Below the pieces are notes generated by a model. That model had not been told where the DNA came from and made no database searches. It was given only the letters and a program-made list of their open reading frames with translations. 64,000 bases of DNA from Anaerovorax odorimutans (lineage in GTDB: Bacteria; Bacillota; Clostridia; Peptostreptococcales; Anaerovoracaceae). The translations under genes were made by a program, and so were the position numbers. Below, piece by piece: positions 35,136 through 44,044 of the stretch. The stretch is taken from the NCBI RefSeq assembly GCF_024459955.1, contig NZ_JANFXK010000002.1, positions 248,001 to 312,000 on the forward strand. The letters are read 5' to 3'. Within the stretch, counting starts at the first letter, position 1. Each line of letters opens with the position of its first letter.

Positions 35136-36518
35136 ATGGAAGCAAACGACACTAAAAGACTTTTGGAATTTATCGTTGAAAATTCCCCCAGCGCAGTTAT
35201 CGTTGTGGATAAGAACGGAATCATACAGAAAACCAATCAGAGGCATCATGAGGAATCCGGCTTTTCGGAGGAAGAATTAAAGGGAAAACATATCAACACC
35301 TTGATAGAAAACCGCATTATTTCAGGGTCCTGCAGCCTGCGGGTCATTGAAACCAAACGGCCGGTTCTGATGGAGCAGATTTACAAAGGCAGCCCCCACA
35401 TGCTTAAAGCCCTGCCTCTGACCGATGAAAACGGAGAGGTGGAATATGTCATTTCCTATATTCTGGACATCAGCGAAAAGTACAATTTAATCAGCGAACT
35501 GGAAAAGACAAAATTTGAAAACAAAAAGTATTCCATTGAGCTTCTGCAGGCCCGAAAGGAGCTGCGAAAAAACAATCAGATCGTATTCCGCAGCACCCGG
35601 ATGCGCGACCTTCTGGAACGGGCGGAAAAAATCGCAGTAACTGATTCTACTGTGCTGATTACCGGAGAATCCGGCAGCGGCAAAGGGGCTCTCGCCAAAT
35701 ATATTCACGCTTACAGCAGCCGTTCGGAGGAGTCCTTTTTATCGATCAACTGCGGGGCCATACCGGAGAACCTGGTGGAATCGGAGCTGTTTGGATATGA
35801 AAAGGGCGCTTTCAGCGGCGCTCAAACCTCCGGGAAACAGGGTATCTTTGAATATGCGGATAAGGGTACTATATTTTTGGATGAAATTGGCGACATGCCT
35901 TACCCTCTGCAGGTAAAACTGCTCAATGTGCTGCAGGATAAAGAGTTCTACAAGATCGGCGCCACGGTGCCAACCAAGGTGAATGTCCGAATCATCGCTG
36001 CCACCAATGCCGACCTTGCGCAGAAGATACGCGAAAACACCTTTCGTTCCGATCTGTTTTACAGGCTGAATGTGCTTTCCCTCCATGTTCCGCCTCTTCG
36101 CCAGCGGCCTGAAGATATCCCGGTGCTCACGGAACATTTCCGCAAAAAAATTAATGACCGCTACAATATGAATAAATCCATTTCGCCCGCTGTCATTAAG
36201 ACCCTCTGTGAAATGCACTGGCCGGGGAACATCCGTCAGTTGGAAAATTTTATTGAAAGGATTATGCTCTTTTCCCGCTCCGACACTGTGGAGGTTTCTG
36301 ACCTGGACGAAGCCAACGGTTCCATTTCTCTGTGCGATTCCGAGGCTTTAGCCGACTCACTGAAACAGTCTACTTTAAAAGAGGCCGCCCAGCAGAGAGA
36401 AAAAGAACTTCTGATTGAAGGGCTGAAAACCTTTAAAACAGCCACCGCACTGGCAAAACATCTCGGGGTTCACCAATCTACCATTTCCCGTAAGCTGAAA
36501 AAATACGGGATCTGGTAA
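35136..36518 (+). CDS. Sigma-54-dependent PAS regulator
   Basis: 460 residues. PAS domain at about 5-115 (IVENSPSAVIVVDKNGIIQ), a linker coiled coil, then AAA+ ATPase with Walker A GESGSGKG (177-184) and sigma-54 contact loop GAFSGA (224-229, instead of GAFTGA). A C-terminal Fis/TyrR-type helix-turn-helix ends HLGVHQSTISRKLKKYGIW. It should activate RpoN promoters when the PAS domain binds a ligand. Downstream lie TGCATG palindromes and a -24/-12 promoter before an MFS carrier and an amidohydrolase, its obvious targets. Confidence 0.93.
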   Translation: MEANDTKRLLEFIVENSPSAVIVVDKNGIIQKTNQRHHEESGFSEEELKGKHINTLIENRIISGSCSLRVIETKRPVLMEQIYKGSPHMLKALPLTDENGEVEYVISYILDISEKYNLISELEKTKFENKKYSIELLQARKELRKNNQIVFRSTRMRDLLERAEKIAVTDSTVLITGESGSGKGALAKYIHAYSSRSEESFLSINCGAIPENLVESELFGYEKGAFSGAQTSGKQGIFEYADKGTIFLDEIGDMPYPLQVKLLNVLQDKEFYKIGATVPTKVNVRIIAATNADLAQKIRENTFRSDLFYRLNVLSLHVPPLRQRPEDIPVLTEHFRKKINDRYNMNKSISPAVIKTLCEMHWPGNIRQLENFIERIMLFSRSDTVEVSDLDEANGSISLCDSEALADSLKQSTLKEAAQQREKELLIEGLKTFKTATALAKHLGVHQSTISRKLKKYGIW

Positions 36519-36546
36519 GTTCAATTTGCCGCGGTTCATGCGGTTT

Positions 36547-36698
36547 TGCATGTCCATGCAGAACTGCATGAGCTGTTTTTAAAGGCCTCCTTTTGACACT
36601 CTGTCTGTGTAAATTCCATGGGGTTTATTCTTATGGAGGCAAGGCTTCCAAACGATGAATACTTTGTAACTCCACCTTTATTCATGCAAATTTGCATG
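36547..36698 (+). promoter_or_regulatory. Palindromic upstream activator sites (TGCATG type)
   Basis: Two perfect palindromes: TGCATGTCCATGCA at 36547-36560 and CATGCAAATTTGCATG at 36683-36698, with another TGCATG half-site at 36565-36570. They lie about 50-200 bases upstream of the -24/-12 promoter, the usual place for sigma-54 enhancers. Binding by the regulator encoded just upstream is an inference. The rest of 36519-36827 holds only the promoter and leader. Confidence 0.65.
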
Positions 36699-36750
36699 CC
36701 GCCTTTTAAGCGCCCTTTTCAAAAACGTTTAAAATTCGGCATTTTTCTTT

Positions 36751-36766
36751 TGGCATGGTACTTGCT
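36751..36766 (+). promoter_or_regulatory. Sigma-54 (-24/-12) promoter
   Basis: TGGCATGGTACTTGCT matches the RpoN consensus TGGCACG-N4-TTGCW with the required spacing. It lies 62 bases before the MFS start and downstream of the palindromic sites. Confidence 0.85.
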
Positions 36767-36827
36767 GTATATATTGTCAAAAGAAATTGTTTAAAAATTT
36801 TAAAAAATTATTGGAGGAACAAGTATT

Positions 36828-38087
36828 ATGAAAAGCATTACCTTTAAACAGAATGGCCGGTTTTATCACGGCTGGTGGATTGTCCTTGCGGGTTTTCTGC
36901 TCATGACCTTTGCCTATGTGGGGCTTCTTTCCGTTACCAGCATTTTTGTCATCCCGGTAACTACGGATCTGCAGGTGCAGCGGGCGGATTTCGTTCTCTA
37001 TTCCACTCTTATGTGCCTGGTCAGCGTGGTCCTTTCCGCCTATGCAGGCAAATTCATGGGTAAGGGCAACATTAAATGGATCATGGCCATCAACTCGATT
37101 CTGGGAGCGCTGCTCTACTTTGGATTCTCCCAGTCCTCTCATATGTGGCAGTTCTATCTCTTTGGTCTGCTGCTGGGCATCCCTTATACCTGCCTCACCA
37201 ATCTGCCGATTTCCATTCTGATCAACAACTGGTTCGGCGGAAAAATCAAAGGCACGGCTATGGGCCTTGCGTTTTTAGGCAGCGGAATCGGCGGCATGAT
37301 TCTCACACCGGCTCTCAACGCGGTTATCACAGCATATGACTGGAGAGTCGGTTATATGGCTCTGGCAGGTATTTTCCTGGTGATTCTCACACCGGCGATT
37401 CTGCTGACTGTTGTAAAGACTCCTGAAGAAAAAGGCTTTACCCGTATGGGCGAAACCGCAGAGGAACAGCAAAGCGGCACGCTTTCCGGTATGACGCTGG
37501 CCGAAGCCAAGAAGACACCAATGCTCTGGATGGTTTGCGCGGCAGTTGTTCTGGCGGTCTTTGCTTCCAGCGGCATTCTGGCAAATTCCGTATCATTCTT
37601 TATCGAATGTGGATTTTCTTCCGCAAAAGCCGCAAGCCTAGCGGGAATCATGCTCGGTTCCCTGATCATCGGCAAGCCGATCGTTGGCGCTGTCTGCGAC
37701 AGATTTGGCATATCGAAAGGAGCCTTCCTCAGCTTTGCTACCTTTGCCCTCGGCTTTCTGCTGCTCTATTTCATGGCCGGCGCTTCCATGCTGGTAGTTC
37801 CGTTCATCGCCTGCTATGCCTTCGGCTGCGCATCGATCACCATTTGTCCGCCGCTTCTGATTAACGGATTGTTCGGGGAAAAGGATTATGGCACGATCGT
37901 AGGTGTTCTCAACATGGCCACCAATATTGGAGGAGCTTTCGGCGGCATGATCGCAGCGAAAGTATACGATATCACCAACAGCTATGCGATTTTCTGGATG
38001 ATCTGCGCCATCGGTGTCGCTGCCGCCTGCGTCCTCTGCGTAGCCAGCTTTGCGATCAAAAATAAAAAAGATTTAGTTAAAGCATAA
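36828..38087 (+). CDS. MFS transporter
   Basis: 419 residues with twelve hydrophobic helices and the central cytoplasmic loop at about 195-225. Closest in look to the oxalate:formate antiporter-like branch (start GRFYHGWWIVLAGFLLMTFAYVG). Because it is co-transcribed with an M20 amidohydrolase 20 bases downstream, it probably imports that enzyme's substrate, an N-acyl or peptide-like amino-acid conjugate (inference). GGAGG lies 10 bases before ATG 36828. Expression is predicted to need RpoN. Confidence 0.9.
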   Translation: MKSITFKQNGRFYHGWWIVLAGFLLMTFAYVGLLSVTSIFVIPVTTDLQVQRADFVLYSTLMCLVSVVLSAYAGKFMGKGNIKWIMAINSILGALLYFGFSQSSHMWQFYLFGLLLGIPYTCLTNLPISILINNWFGGKIKGTAMGLAFLGSGIGGMILTPALNAVITAYDWRVGYMALAGIFLVILTPAILLTVVKTPEEKGFTRMGETAEEQQSGTLSGMTLAEAKKTPMLWMVCAAVVLAVFASSGILANSVSFFIECGFSSAKAASLAGIMLGSLIIGKPIVGAVCDRFGISKGAFLSFATFALGFLLLYFMAGASMLVVPFIACYAFGCASITICPPLLINGLFGEKDYGTIVGVLNMATNIGGAFGGMIAAKVYDITNSYAIFWMICAIGVAAACVLCVASFAIKNKKDLVKA

Positions 38088-38107
38088 CATAACAGGAGGT
38101 TACAAAA

Positions 38108-39520
38108 ATGAAATATCAGCAAGCAAAAGAAAGCATCGTTGATTGGATGGAAGAGCATAAGGACCCGTATTTTAGAATAGCCGATGAAATATGGGAGAAT
38201 CCGGAGCTGGGAATGGAAGAGTACGCTTCCAGTAAGCTGGTGGCGGACTGCCTTGAAGAAGCCGGATTCACTGTGGAACGCGGGGTTGCGGGAATGCCTA
38301 CCGCCTTTATGGCTGTATGGGGCGGCGGCCACCCTGTCCTTGGCTTTGGCTCCGAATATGACGCGCTCCCGGGAGTGTCCCAAAAGAAGGATTCCAACCA
38401 CCCGGACCCGGTCGTTGAGGGCGCTCCTGGCCATGGCTGCGGCCACAATCTGATGGCAGTCACCGGTCCTTTTGCCGCTATTGCGCTCAAGCGTCAAATG
38501 GAGCAGGAGAACCTGACCGGAACGATCAAGGTCTTTGGCACTCCTGCGGAAGAATTATGCCTGGGTAAAGCGTTCATGGGCAAGGCAGGCCTCTTTGAGG
38601 GCGTGGACGCGATACTCGACTGGCACTCCATGCAGTGGACAAAACCGGGCTGCTTTTATGCCAATGCCTATTTCAACAGAAAATATCATTTTAAAGGCAA
38701 GACAGCCCACGGCAACGCTCCCTGGCACGGACGCAGCTCTCTGGATGCCGCCATGCTGATGGGCCATGCGCTGGAGCTGCTCAGAGAACATATAAAGCCA
38801 GGGCTTGAAGGAGCTGCCAATACGCTGAATTACGCATTCCCCGATGAAGGGAACGCATTTCCAAACGTGGTTCCCGATCATACTACTCTCTGGTGCATCG
38901 GGCGGATGTGCGACGCTGAGACGGTCGCCGACGCGCTGCAGCGTATTGATGACTGTGCAAAGGGCGCGGCTCTTGCCACAGGAACTACGGTTACATCCGA
39001 AGAGATCACAGCCACGCAGAACCTCCTGCCCAACGAAACGCTGAGCGCCGCTCTGGAGGAAAATGCCCATTGGGTCGGCGCGCCGCAATTTACGGAAGAG
39101 GAAAATCAGGCTGCCAGAGAAATTCAGGAACAGATGGGCTGTGCGGTTTCAGACTATGAGGGCGTAATTGAAGAAGTCTCTCTGACCGGCCAGCCTACGA
39201 CGGATGCCTCTGAATACAGCTGGTCCGCTCCCACAGGGACGCTCCATGTACAGATGGCGCCTTCCGCGGCTATGGGCTGGCACAATTGGGGAATCACCCG
39301 TTTCGCCGGTTCCAGCATCGGCAAGAAGACATTATTCACCGCAGCTAAGATCCTGGCCGCGACAGGTTATGATCTTGTCATGGAGCCATCCATTATTAAA
39401 ACGGCTACCGAGGAATGGAAACAGCGCACTGGCGGAAAACCGTACACATCCCTCCTCTCAGATGACGCGAAGCCTGCCTTGGACATCAATAAAGCCATGA
39501 TGGATAAATTCAGGAAATAA
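38108..39520 (+). CDS. M20-family amidohydrolase (AbgB-like)
   Basis: 470 residues, a di-metal peptidase/amidase of the M20D/AbgB group. Metal-site motifs: GFGSEYDALPGV, APGHGCGHNLM (Cys/His ligands), GTPAEE (catalytic Glu) and DWHSMQW. The lid domain contains GKTAHGNAPWHGRSSLDA. AbgB is part of p-aminobenzoyl-glutamate hydrolase; relatives hydrolyse N-acyl amino acids and aromatic conjugates. No AbgA-like partner is present. AGGAGG precedes ATG 38108. It forms a two-gene RpoN-driven operon with the MFS gene and ends at a strong terminator. Confidence 0.9.
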   Translation: MKYQQAKESIVDWMEEHKDPYFRIADEIWENPELGMEEYASSKLVADCLEEAGFTVERGVAGMPTAFMAVWGGGHPVLGFGSEYDALPGVSQKKDSNHPDPVVEGAPGHGCGHNLMAVTGPFAAIALKRQMEQENLTGTIKVFGTPAEELCLGKAFMGKAGLFEGVDAILDWHSMQWTKPGCFYANAYFNRKYHFKGKTAHGNAPWHGRSSLDAAMLMGHALELLREHIKPGLEGAANTLNYAFPDEGNAFPNVVPDHTTLWCIGRMCDAETVADALQRIDDCAKGAALATGTTVTSEEITATQNLLPNETLSAALEENAHWVGAPQFTEEENQAAREIQEQMGCAVSDYEGVIEEVSLTGQPTTDASEYSWSAPTGTLHVQMAPSAAMGWHNWGITRFAGSSIGKKTLFTAAKILAATGYDLVMEPSIIKTATEEWKQRTGGKPYTSLLSDDAKPALDINKAMMDKFRK

Positions 39521-39556
39521 AGAATACGCTTTAACGCTTCATTTATATATTCCCAC

Positions 39557-39599
39557 AAAAAGAGAACGCATACGATTTGAAACCGTATGCGTTCTTTTA
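39557..39599. terminator. Bidirectional terminator
   Basis: Perfect hairpin AAAAAGAGAACGCATACG / CGTATGCGTTCTTTT with an 8-base loop between the convergent amidohydrolase and decarboxylase genes; A-run and T-run on the two sides. Confidence 0.92.
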
Positions 39600-39604
39600 C
39601 ATTC

Positions 39605-41761
39605 TTATTCTTCATCCAGAACATAAGCGTGGGCTTTTGTTCTGCCGTCTTTTTTCTTCAGATATACACCGTGGATTTCCGGCGCGAATCCCGGGAAGCG
39701 GTTGATGCCTTCCTCGAGAATCAGGAAATACTCCACGGCTGCCTTGCTCCAGCGTTCTCCCGGCGCAACGCAGAAAATTCCCGGCGGATATGGCAGCGCT
39801 CCCTCCAGCGCCACCTCTCCTTCGATGTTTTCGATCTCTACCATTTTCGCACGGTTGCGGATCAAAGCAACGCCCGCTTCATACGGCGTCATGGCAACCT
39901 GCGGGAAGGTTTCCTCGCGGAACAGCTCTCTCTGGAATTCCTTTGCGTTGCGGTCCTTGTAGAAATCGTGCATCTCCTGGCAGAGATCCCGGATTCCCAC
40001 GCCTCTGTAACGTTCCTCATTATCCCAGTACAGGTACGGGATCACCTGGCTTACCGGAGCATTCTGGCGCACCAGCTGCTCAAAGCGCATCAGCTGAGCC
40101 ACCAGCGAATCCAGCTTTTCTTTGCTCTCAGCCGGCGTCATCAAAAACAGGATGGAATTGAAATCGTTCTTTTCCGGAATGATCCGGTTATCCCGCAGGA
40201 AGCTGGCCAAAATGGTGGCCGGAATTCCAAAGTCCTGATATTCCCCGGTTTGGGCATCGATTCCCGGTGTGGTCAGCATCAGTTTGTTGGGGTCGAGGAA
40301 ATACTGATCCTTTCCGTAGCCTTCAAAGGAATGCCATTTTTCCCCCGGAATAAAGCGGAAGAACTCAATACTGCCCGCAATCTCTTCGGTGCTGTATTCC
40401 TCCCACGGTTTCCCGTCAATGGTCGGCGGGATGAAAGGTCTGAGCATCGTACAGCTGCGCAGAATGGATTTGCGGGCCTCAATACCCATCTTCACGCAGT
40501 CCGCCCACAGCCTCTTTCCCGATTCACGGTCCTGCATCCTGGCGTTTACATCCAGCGCGGCAAAGATCGGGTAAAACGGGCTGGTGCTGGAATGGGAGCG
40601 GTAAGAGTTGTTGAACCGCTTGTAACCCAGGTAACGCTTTTGCCCTTTGATGTGGGAGTCCTTTTTATGTATATAGGAGGACTGGGAAAATCCTGCCTGC
40701 TGCTTGTGTACGGACTGGGTAACAAAGATCCCCGGATCTTCCGGACCCAGCTCCAGAAGCAGAGGTGAGCAGTCCCTCATCATGGGGATAAACTGTTCGT
40801 ATCCGACCCATGCGGAGTCGAACAGAATGTAATCGCACAAGTGTCCAATCCGGTCTACCACCTGACGGGCATTGTAAATGGTGCCGTCATAAGTCCCCAG
40901 CTGAATGATCGCCAGGCGGAAAGGCCGCTTTTCCTCTGCCTTCTTGGGATCGATCCTGGCAATCCGTTCTCTCAGATAAGCCTCCTCAAAACAGTGGTCG
41001 TCAATACCGCCGATAAATCCGAAGGGGTTTCGGGAGGTTTCCAGGTATACCGGCAGACCGCCGGCCTGTACCAGCGCGGCATCATAGTTGGATTTATGGT
41101 TGTTGCGGTCAAAGAGCACCATGTCTCCCGGTGCCACCAGCGCGGTGGCTACAATAATATTGGACGTGCTGGTTCCGTTCATTACAAAGAAGGTGTTATC
41201 GGAGTTGAAAACCTTTGCTGCGTTTTTCAATGCGTCCTCCGCCGGTCCCTCATGGATCAGCAGGTCGCCTAAAGCTACGTCGGCATTACAGATATCCGAA
41301 CGGAAAATGGTTTCCCCGTAAAAGTCGTACAGATACCGGCCTGCCGGATGCTTTCTGAAATACTGGCCGCTCTGATGTCCCGGGCAGTTAAACTGCTGGT
41401 TTTTCAGGTCGATATAGTTGCTGAGCGTCTCGAAAAACGGAGGCAGCACCCGCCATTCATACTGCTCCGCCGCGGTTTCGATCTCATTGTCAATGATATC
41501 TCGGTTCAGGTTTCCTACATATACCCATCTGTAGATCATTTCCCTCAGGTCCTGGTTGATGTATTCTTCGTCTTCGGAAAAAACAAAGACCGGAACTTCA
41601 AACCGAGTATCATAAATCTCCCGGATGATATCCCTGTCTTTATTGGACACTACCGCCGCCGCGATATCCGTGTAATCGGTATCCTTGATTTCCACCAGGT
41701 TCCGTTTGGTCGAGAAATACTGCCGGACTTCCGGCGAATAAGCAATTTTCAGTGATCTCAA
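39605..41761 (-). CDS. Orn/Lys/Arg decarboxylase, group III PLP enzyme
   Basis: 718 residues. An N-terminal receiver-like wing domain (about 1-110) is followed by the PLP barrel with QSVHKQQAGFSQ (internal aldimine Lys), FDSAWVGYE (Asp to pyridine N) and the C-terminal domain (ALPYPPGIFCVAPGERW). Most like biodegradative ornithine decarboxylase (SpeF/SpeC); lysine or arginine cannot be excluded. I chose TTG 41761 because AAGGAGGG lies eight bases upstream; the ATG at 41806 has no ribosome site. It stands alone with no antiporter beside it. 41762-41951 is AT-rich and holds its promoter, which I could not define. Confidence 0.9.
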   Translation of the reverse strand: MRSLKIAYSPEVRQYFSTKRNLVEIKDTDYTDIAAAVVSNKDRDIIREIYDTRFEVPVFVFSEDEEYINQDLREMIYRWVYVGNLNRDIIDNEIETAAEQYEWRVLPPFFETLSNYIDLKNQQFNCPGHQSGQYFRKHPAGRYLYDFYGETIFRSDICNADVALGDLLIHEGPAEDALKNAAKVFNSDNTFFVMNGTSTSNIIVATALVAPGDMVLFDRNNHKSNYDAALVQAGGLPVYLETSRNPFGFIGGIDDHCFEEAYLRERIARIDPKKAEEKRPFRLAIIQLGTYDGTIYNARQVVDRIGHLCDYILFDSAWVGYEQFIPMMRDCSPLLLELGPEDPGIFVTQSVHKQQAGFSQSSYIHKKDSHIKGQKRYLGYKRFNNSYRSHSSTSPFYPIFAALDVNARMQDRESGKRLWADCVKMGIEARKSILRSCTMLRPFIPPTIDGKPWEEYSTEEIAGSIEFFRFIPGEKWHSFEGYGKDQYFLDPNKLMLTTPGIDAQTGEYQDFGIPATILASFLRDNRIIPEKNDFNSILFLMTPAESKEKLDSLVAQLMRFEQLVRQNAPVSQVIPYLYWDNEERYRGVGIRDLCQEMHDFYKDRNAKEFQRELFREETFPQVAMTPYEAGVALIRNRAKMVEIENIEGEVALEGALPYPPGIFCVAPGERWSKAAVEYFLILEEGINRFPGFAPEIHGVYLKKKDGRTKAHAYVLDEE

Positions 41762-41951
41762 TAAAAATCCCTCCTTCTCTACCACAGTAACAAAATAACT
41801 TGGCATTCTCTAAAAATCATTCTCACTGCCCAAACAGTACCATGAACCGTTTGTTCTGTCAACACATAAAAATGTTAAATTTTAGCTTAAAAAAACCGGC
41901 GCCTCAGGGCGCCGGAACACAGGCTGCAAAGCATAGCTTACGAGCCGCATC

Positions 41952-44035
41952 GAATAGCTTTCACGTATACTCAACCTTGCGGCAGTGTCTTTTTTCAGTC
42001 ATATGCATATTTGCTCAACAATGCGCTCATTTCGGCTTCGTTGTTGAAGCATTTTCAAAGGTTGCGGCCTCTGCTCACTCCTCAGCGCCGCATATCGATC
42101 AGATTTCCGCTCTCCCATGCCCGGTATCCTTAAAAACCCTTCAACAACAGCTTGATTTTTCGCTGCGTGTTGATGAAAATCGCAATTTACCTTTTGGCCG
42201 GCTTTGCATAGGCACAAAGCCATTGGGAGGCAAGCCCGCAGCCGATCAGCCAGCCAACCAGCCAATCAGGCACCCAGCCGGCCAGCCGGTAACTAATCCC
42301 GATTTTTTCGAGAAGTTACGCACTTTTCAACGATCCTGCGGCCTCCAAAACGATTTGCAGCACAAATTTTCGCTTCTCACGGTTTCGAGTGCCCGCAAAC
42401 CCACAACTTTGCGTAACTTCGCGCCGTTTTTCACAAAAAGTTACCGCAGCCCTATGCTGCGGGCTGCGGTGAATAGCTCTCGCATATACTCGCCCCTGCG
42501 GCGGCGTCTTTTTTCAGTCATATGCATATTTGCTCAACAACGAACTCATTTCAGCTTCGTTGTTGAAGTATTTTCAAAGGTTGCGGCCTCTGCTCACCCT
42601 TTGGAGCCGCATATCGATCAGATTTCCGCTCTCCCATGCCCGGTATCCTTGAAAAAAGATCAACAGCAGCTTGATTTTCCGCTGCATGTTGATAAAAATC
42701 GCAATTTGCCTTTTGGGCGGCTTTTCATAGGCACAAAGCCATTGGGGAGCAAGCCCGCAGCCGATCAGCCAGCCAACCGGCCAATCAGGCACCCAGCCGG
42801 CCAGCCGGTAACTAATCCCGATTTTTTCGAAAAGTTACGCACTTTTCAACGATCCTGTGGCCTCCAAAACGATTTGCAGCACAAATTTTCGCTCCTCACG
42901 GTTTCGAGTACCCGCAAACCCACAACTTTGCGTAACTTCGCGCTGTTTTTCGCAAAAAGTTACCGCAGCCCAATGCTGCGGGCTGCGGTGAATAGCTCTT
43001 ACATATACTCGCCCCTGCGGCGGAGTCTTTTTTCAGTCATATGCATATTTGCTCAACAATGCGCTCATTTCGGCTTCGTTGTTGAAGCATTTTCAAAGGT
43101 TGCGGCCTCTGCTCACTCCTCAGCGCCGCATATTGATCCAATTTCTGTGCTCCCATGCCCGGTATCCTTGAAAAAAGATCAACAACAGCTTGATTTTTCG
43201 CTGCATGTTGATGAAAATAGCAATCTACCTTTTGGGCGGCTTTGCATAGGCACAAAGCCATTGGGAAGCAAGCCCGCAGCCGATCAGCCAGCCAACCGGC
43301 CAATCAGGCACCCAGCCGGCCAGCCGGTAACTAATCCCGATTTTTTCGAAAAGTTACGCACTTTTCAACGATCCCGTGGCCTCCAAAACGATTTGCAGCA
43401 CAAATTTTCGCTCCTCACGGTTTCGAGTACCCGCAAACCCACAACTTTGCGTAACTTCGCGCTGTTTTTCGCAAAAAGTTACCGCAGCCCAATGCTGCGG
43501 GCTGCGGTGAATAGCTCTCACATATACTCGCCCCTGCGGCGGCGTCTTTTTTCAGTCATATGCATATTTGCTCAACAATGCACTCATTTCGGCTTCGTTG
43601 TTGAAGCATTTTCAAAGGTTGCGGCCTCTGCTCACTCCTTAGAGCCGCATATCGATCCAATTTCTGCGCTCCCATGCCCGGTATCCTTGAAAAACCTTCA
43701 ACAACAACTTGGTTTTTCGCTGAGTGTTGATGAAAATAGCAATTTGCCTTTTGGGCGGCTTTGCATAGGCACAAAGCCATTGAGAAGCAAGCCCACTGAA
43801 AGGCAAGGCCGCAGCCTATCCGCCAGCCAGCCGGCCAATCAACCAACCAGCCGGTAAACAGCTCCGATTTTTTCGAGAAGTTACGCACTTTTCAACGATC
43901 CTGCGGCCTCCAAAACGACTTGCAGCACAAATTTTCGCTCCTCACGGTTTCGAGTGCCCGCAAACCCACAACTTTGCGTAACTTCGCGCTGTTTTTCGCA
44001 AAAAGTTACCGCAGCCCACTGCTGCGGGCTGCGGT
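41952..44035 (+). repeat. Four tandem copies of a 519-bp repeat
   Basis: Units begin GAATAGCT at 41952, 42471, 42990 and 43509. The first three are exactly 519 bases apart; the last is about 527 because of a small insertion near 43790. Each unit has GCTCAACAA...TTGTTGAAG, the clean ATATGCATATTTGC, a CCAGCC/GCCAACC-rich stretch, nested inverted GTTAC motifs, and ends in the hairpin CCGCAGCCC / GGGCTGCGG. Differences between units are mainly scattered single bases. The last 215 bases of the unit recur alone at 883-1078. No transposase or integrase lies inside. The 519-base period is a multiple of three, so a spurious 685-codon frame runs through it. It fills the whole gap between the decarboxylase and DUF2156 genes. 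Confidence 0.92.
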
Positions 44036-44044
44036 GAAACAGAA

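Noticed and set aside
41800-43857. 685-codon plus-strand frame through the repeat array as a real gene
   Set aside because: No ribosome site at the start, frame explained by a repeat period divisible by three, changes between units not biased to silent positions by eye, and short antisense frames are equally conserved.
41952-44035. CRISPR array
   Set aside because: Units are 519 bases and nearly identical throughout, with no short repeat/unique spacer pattern and no cas genes.
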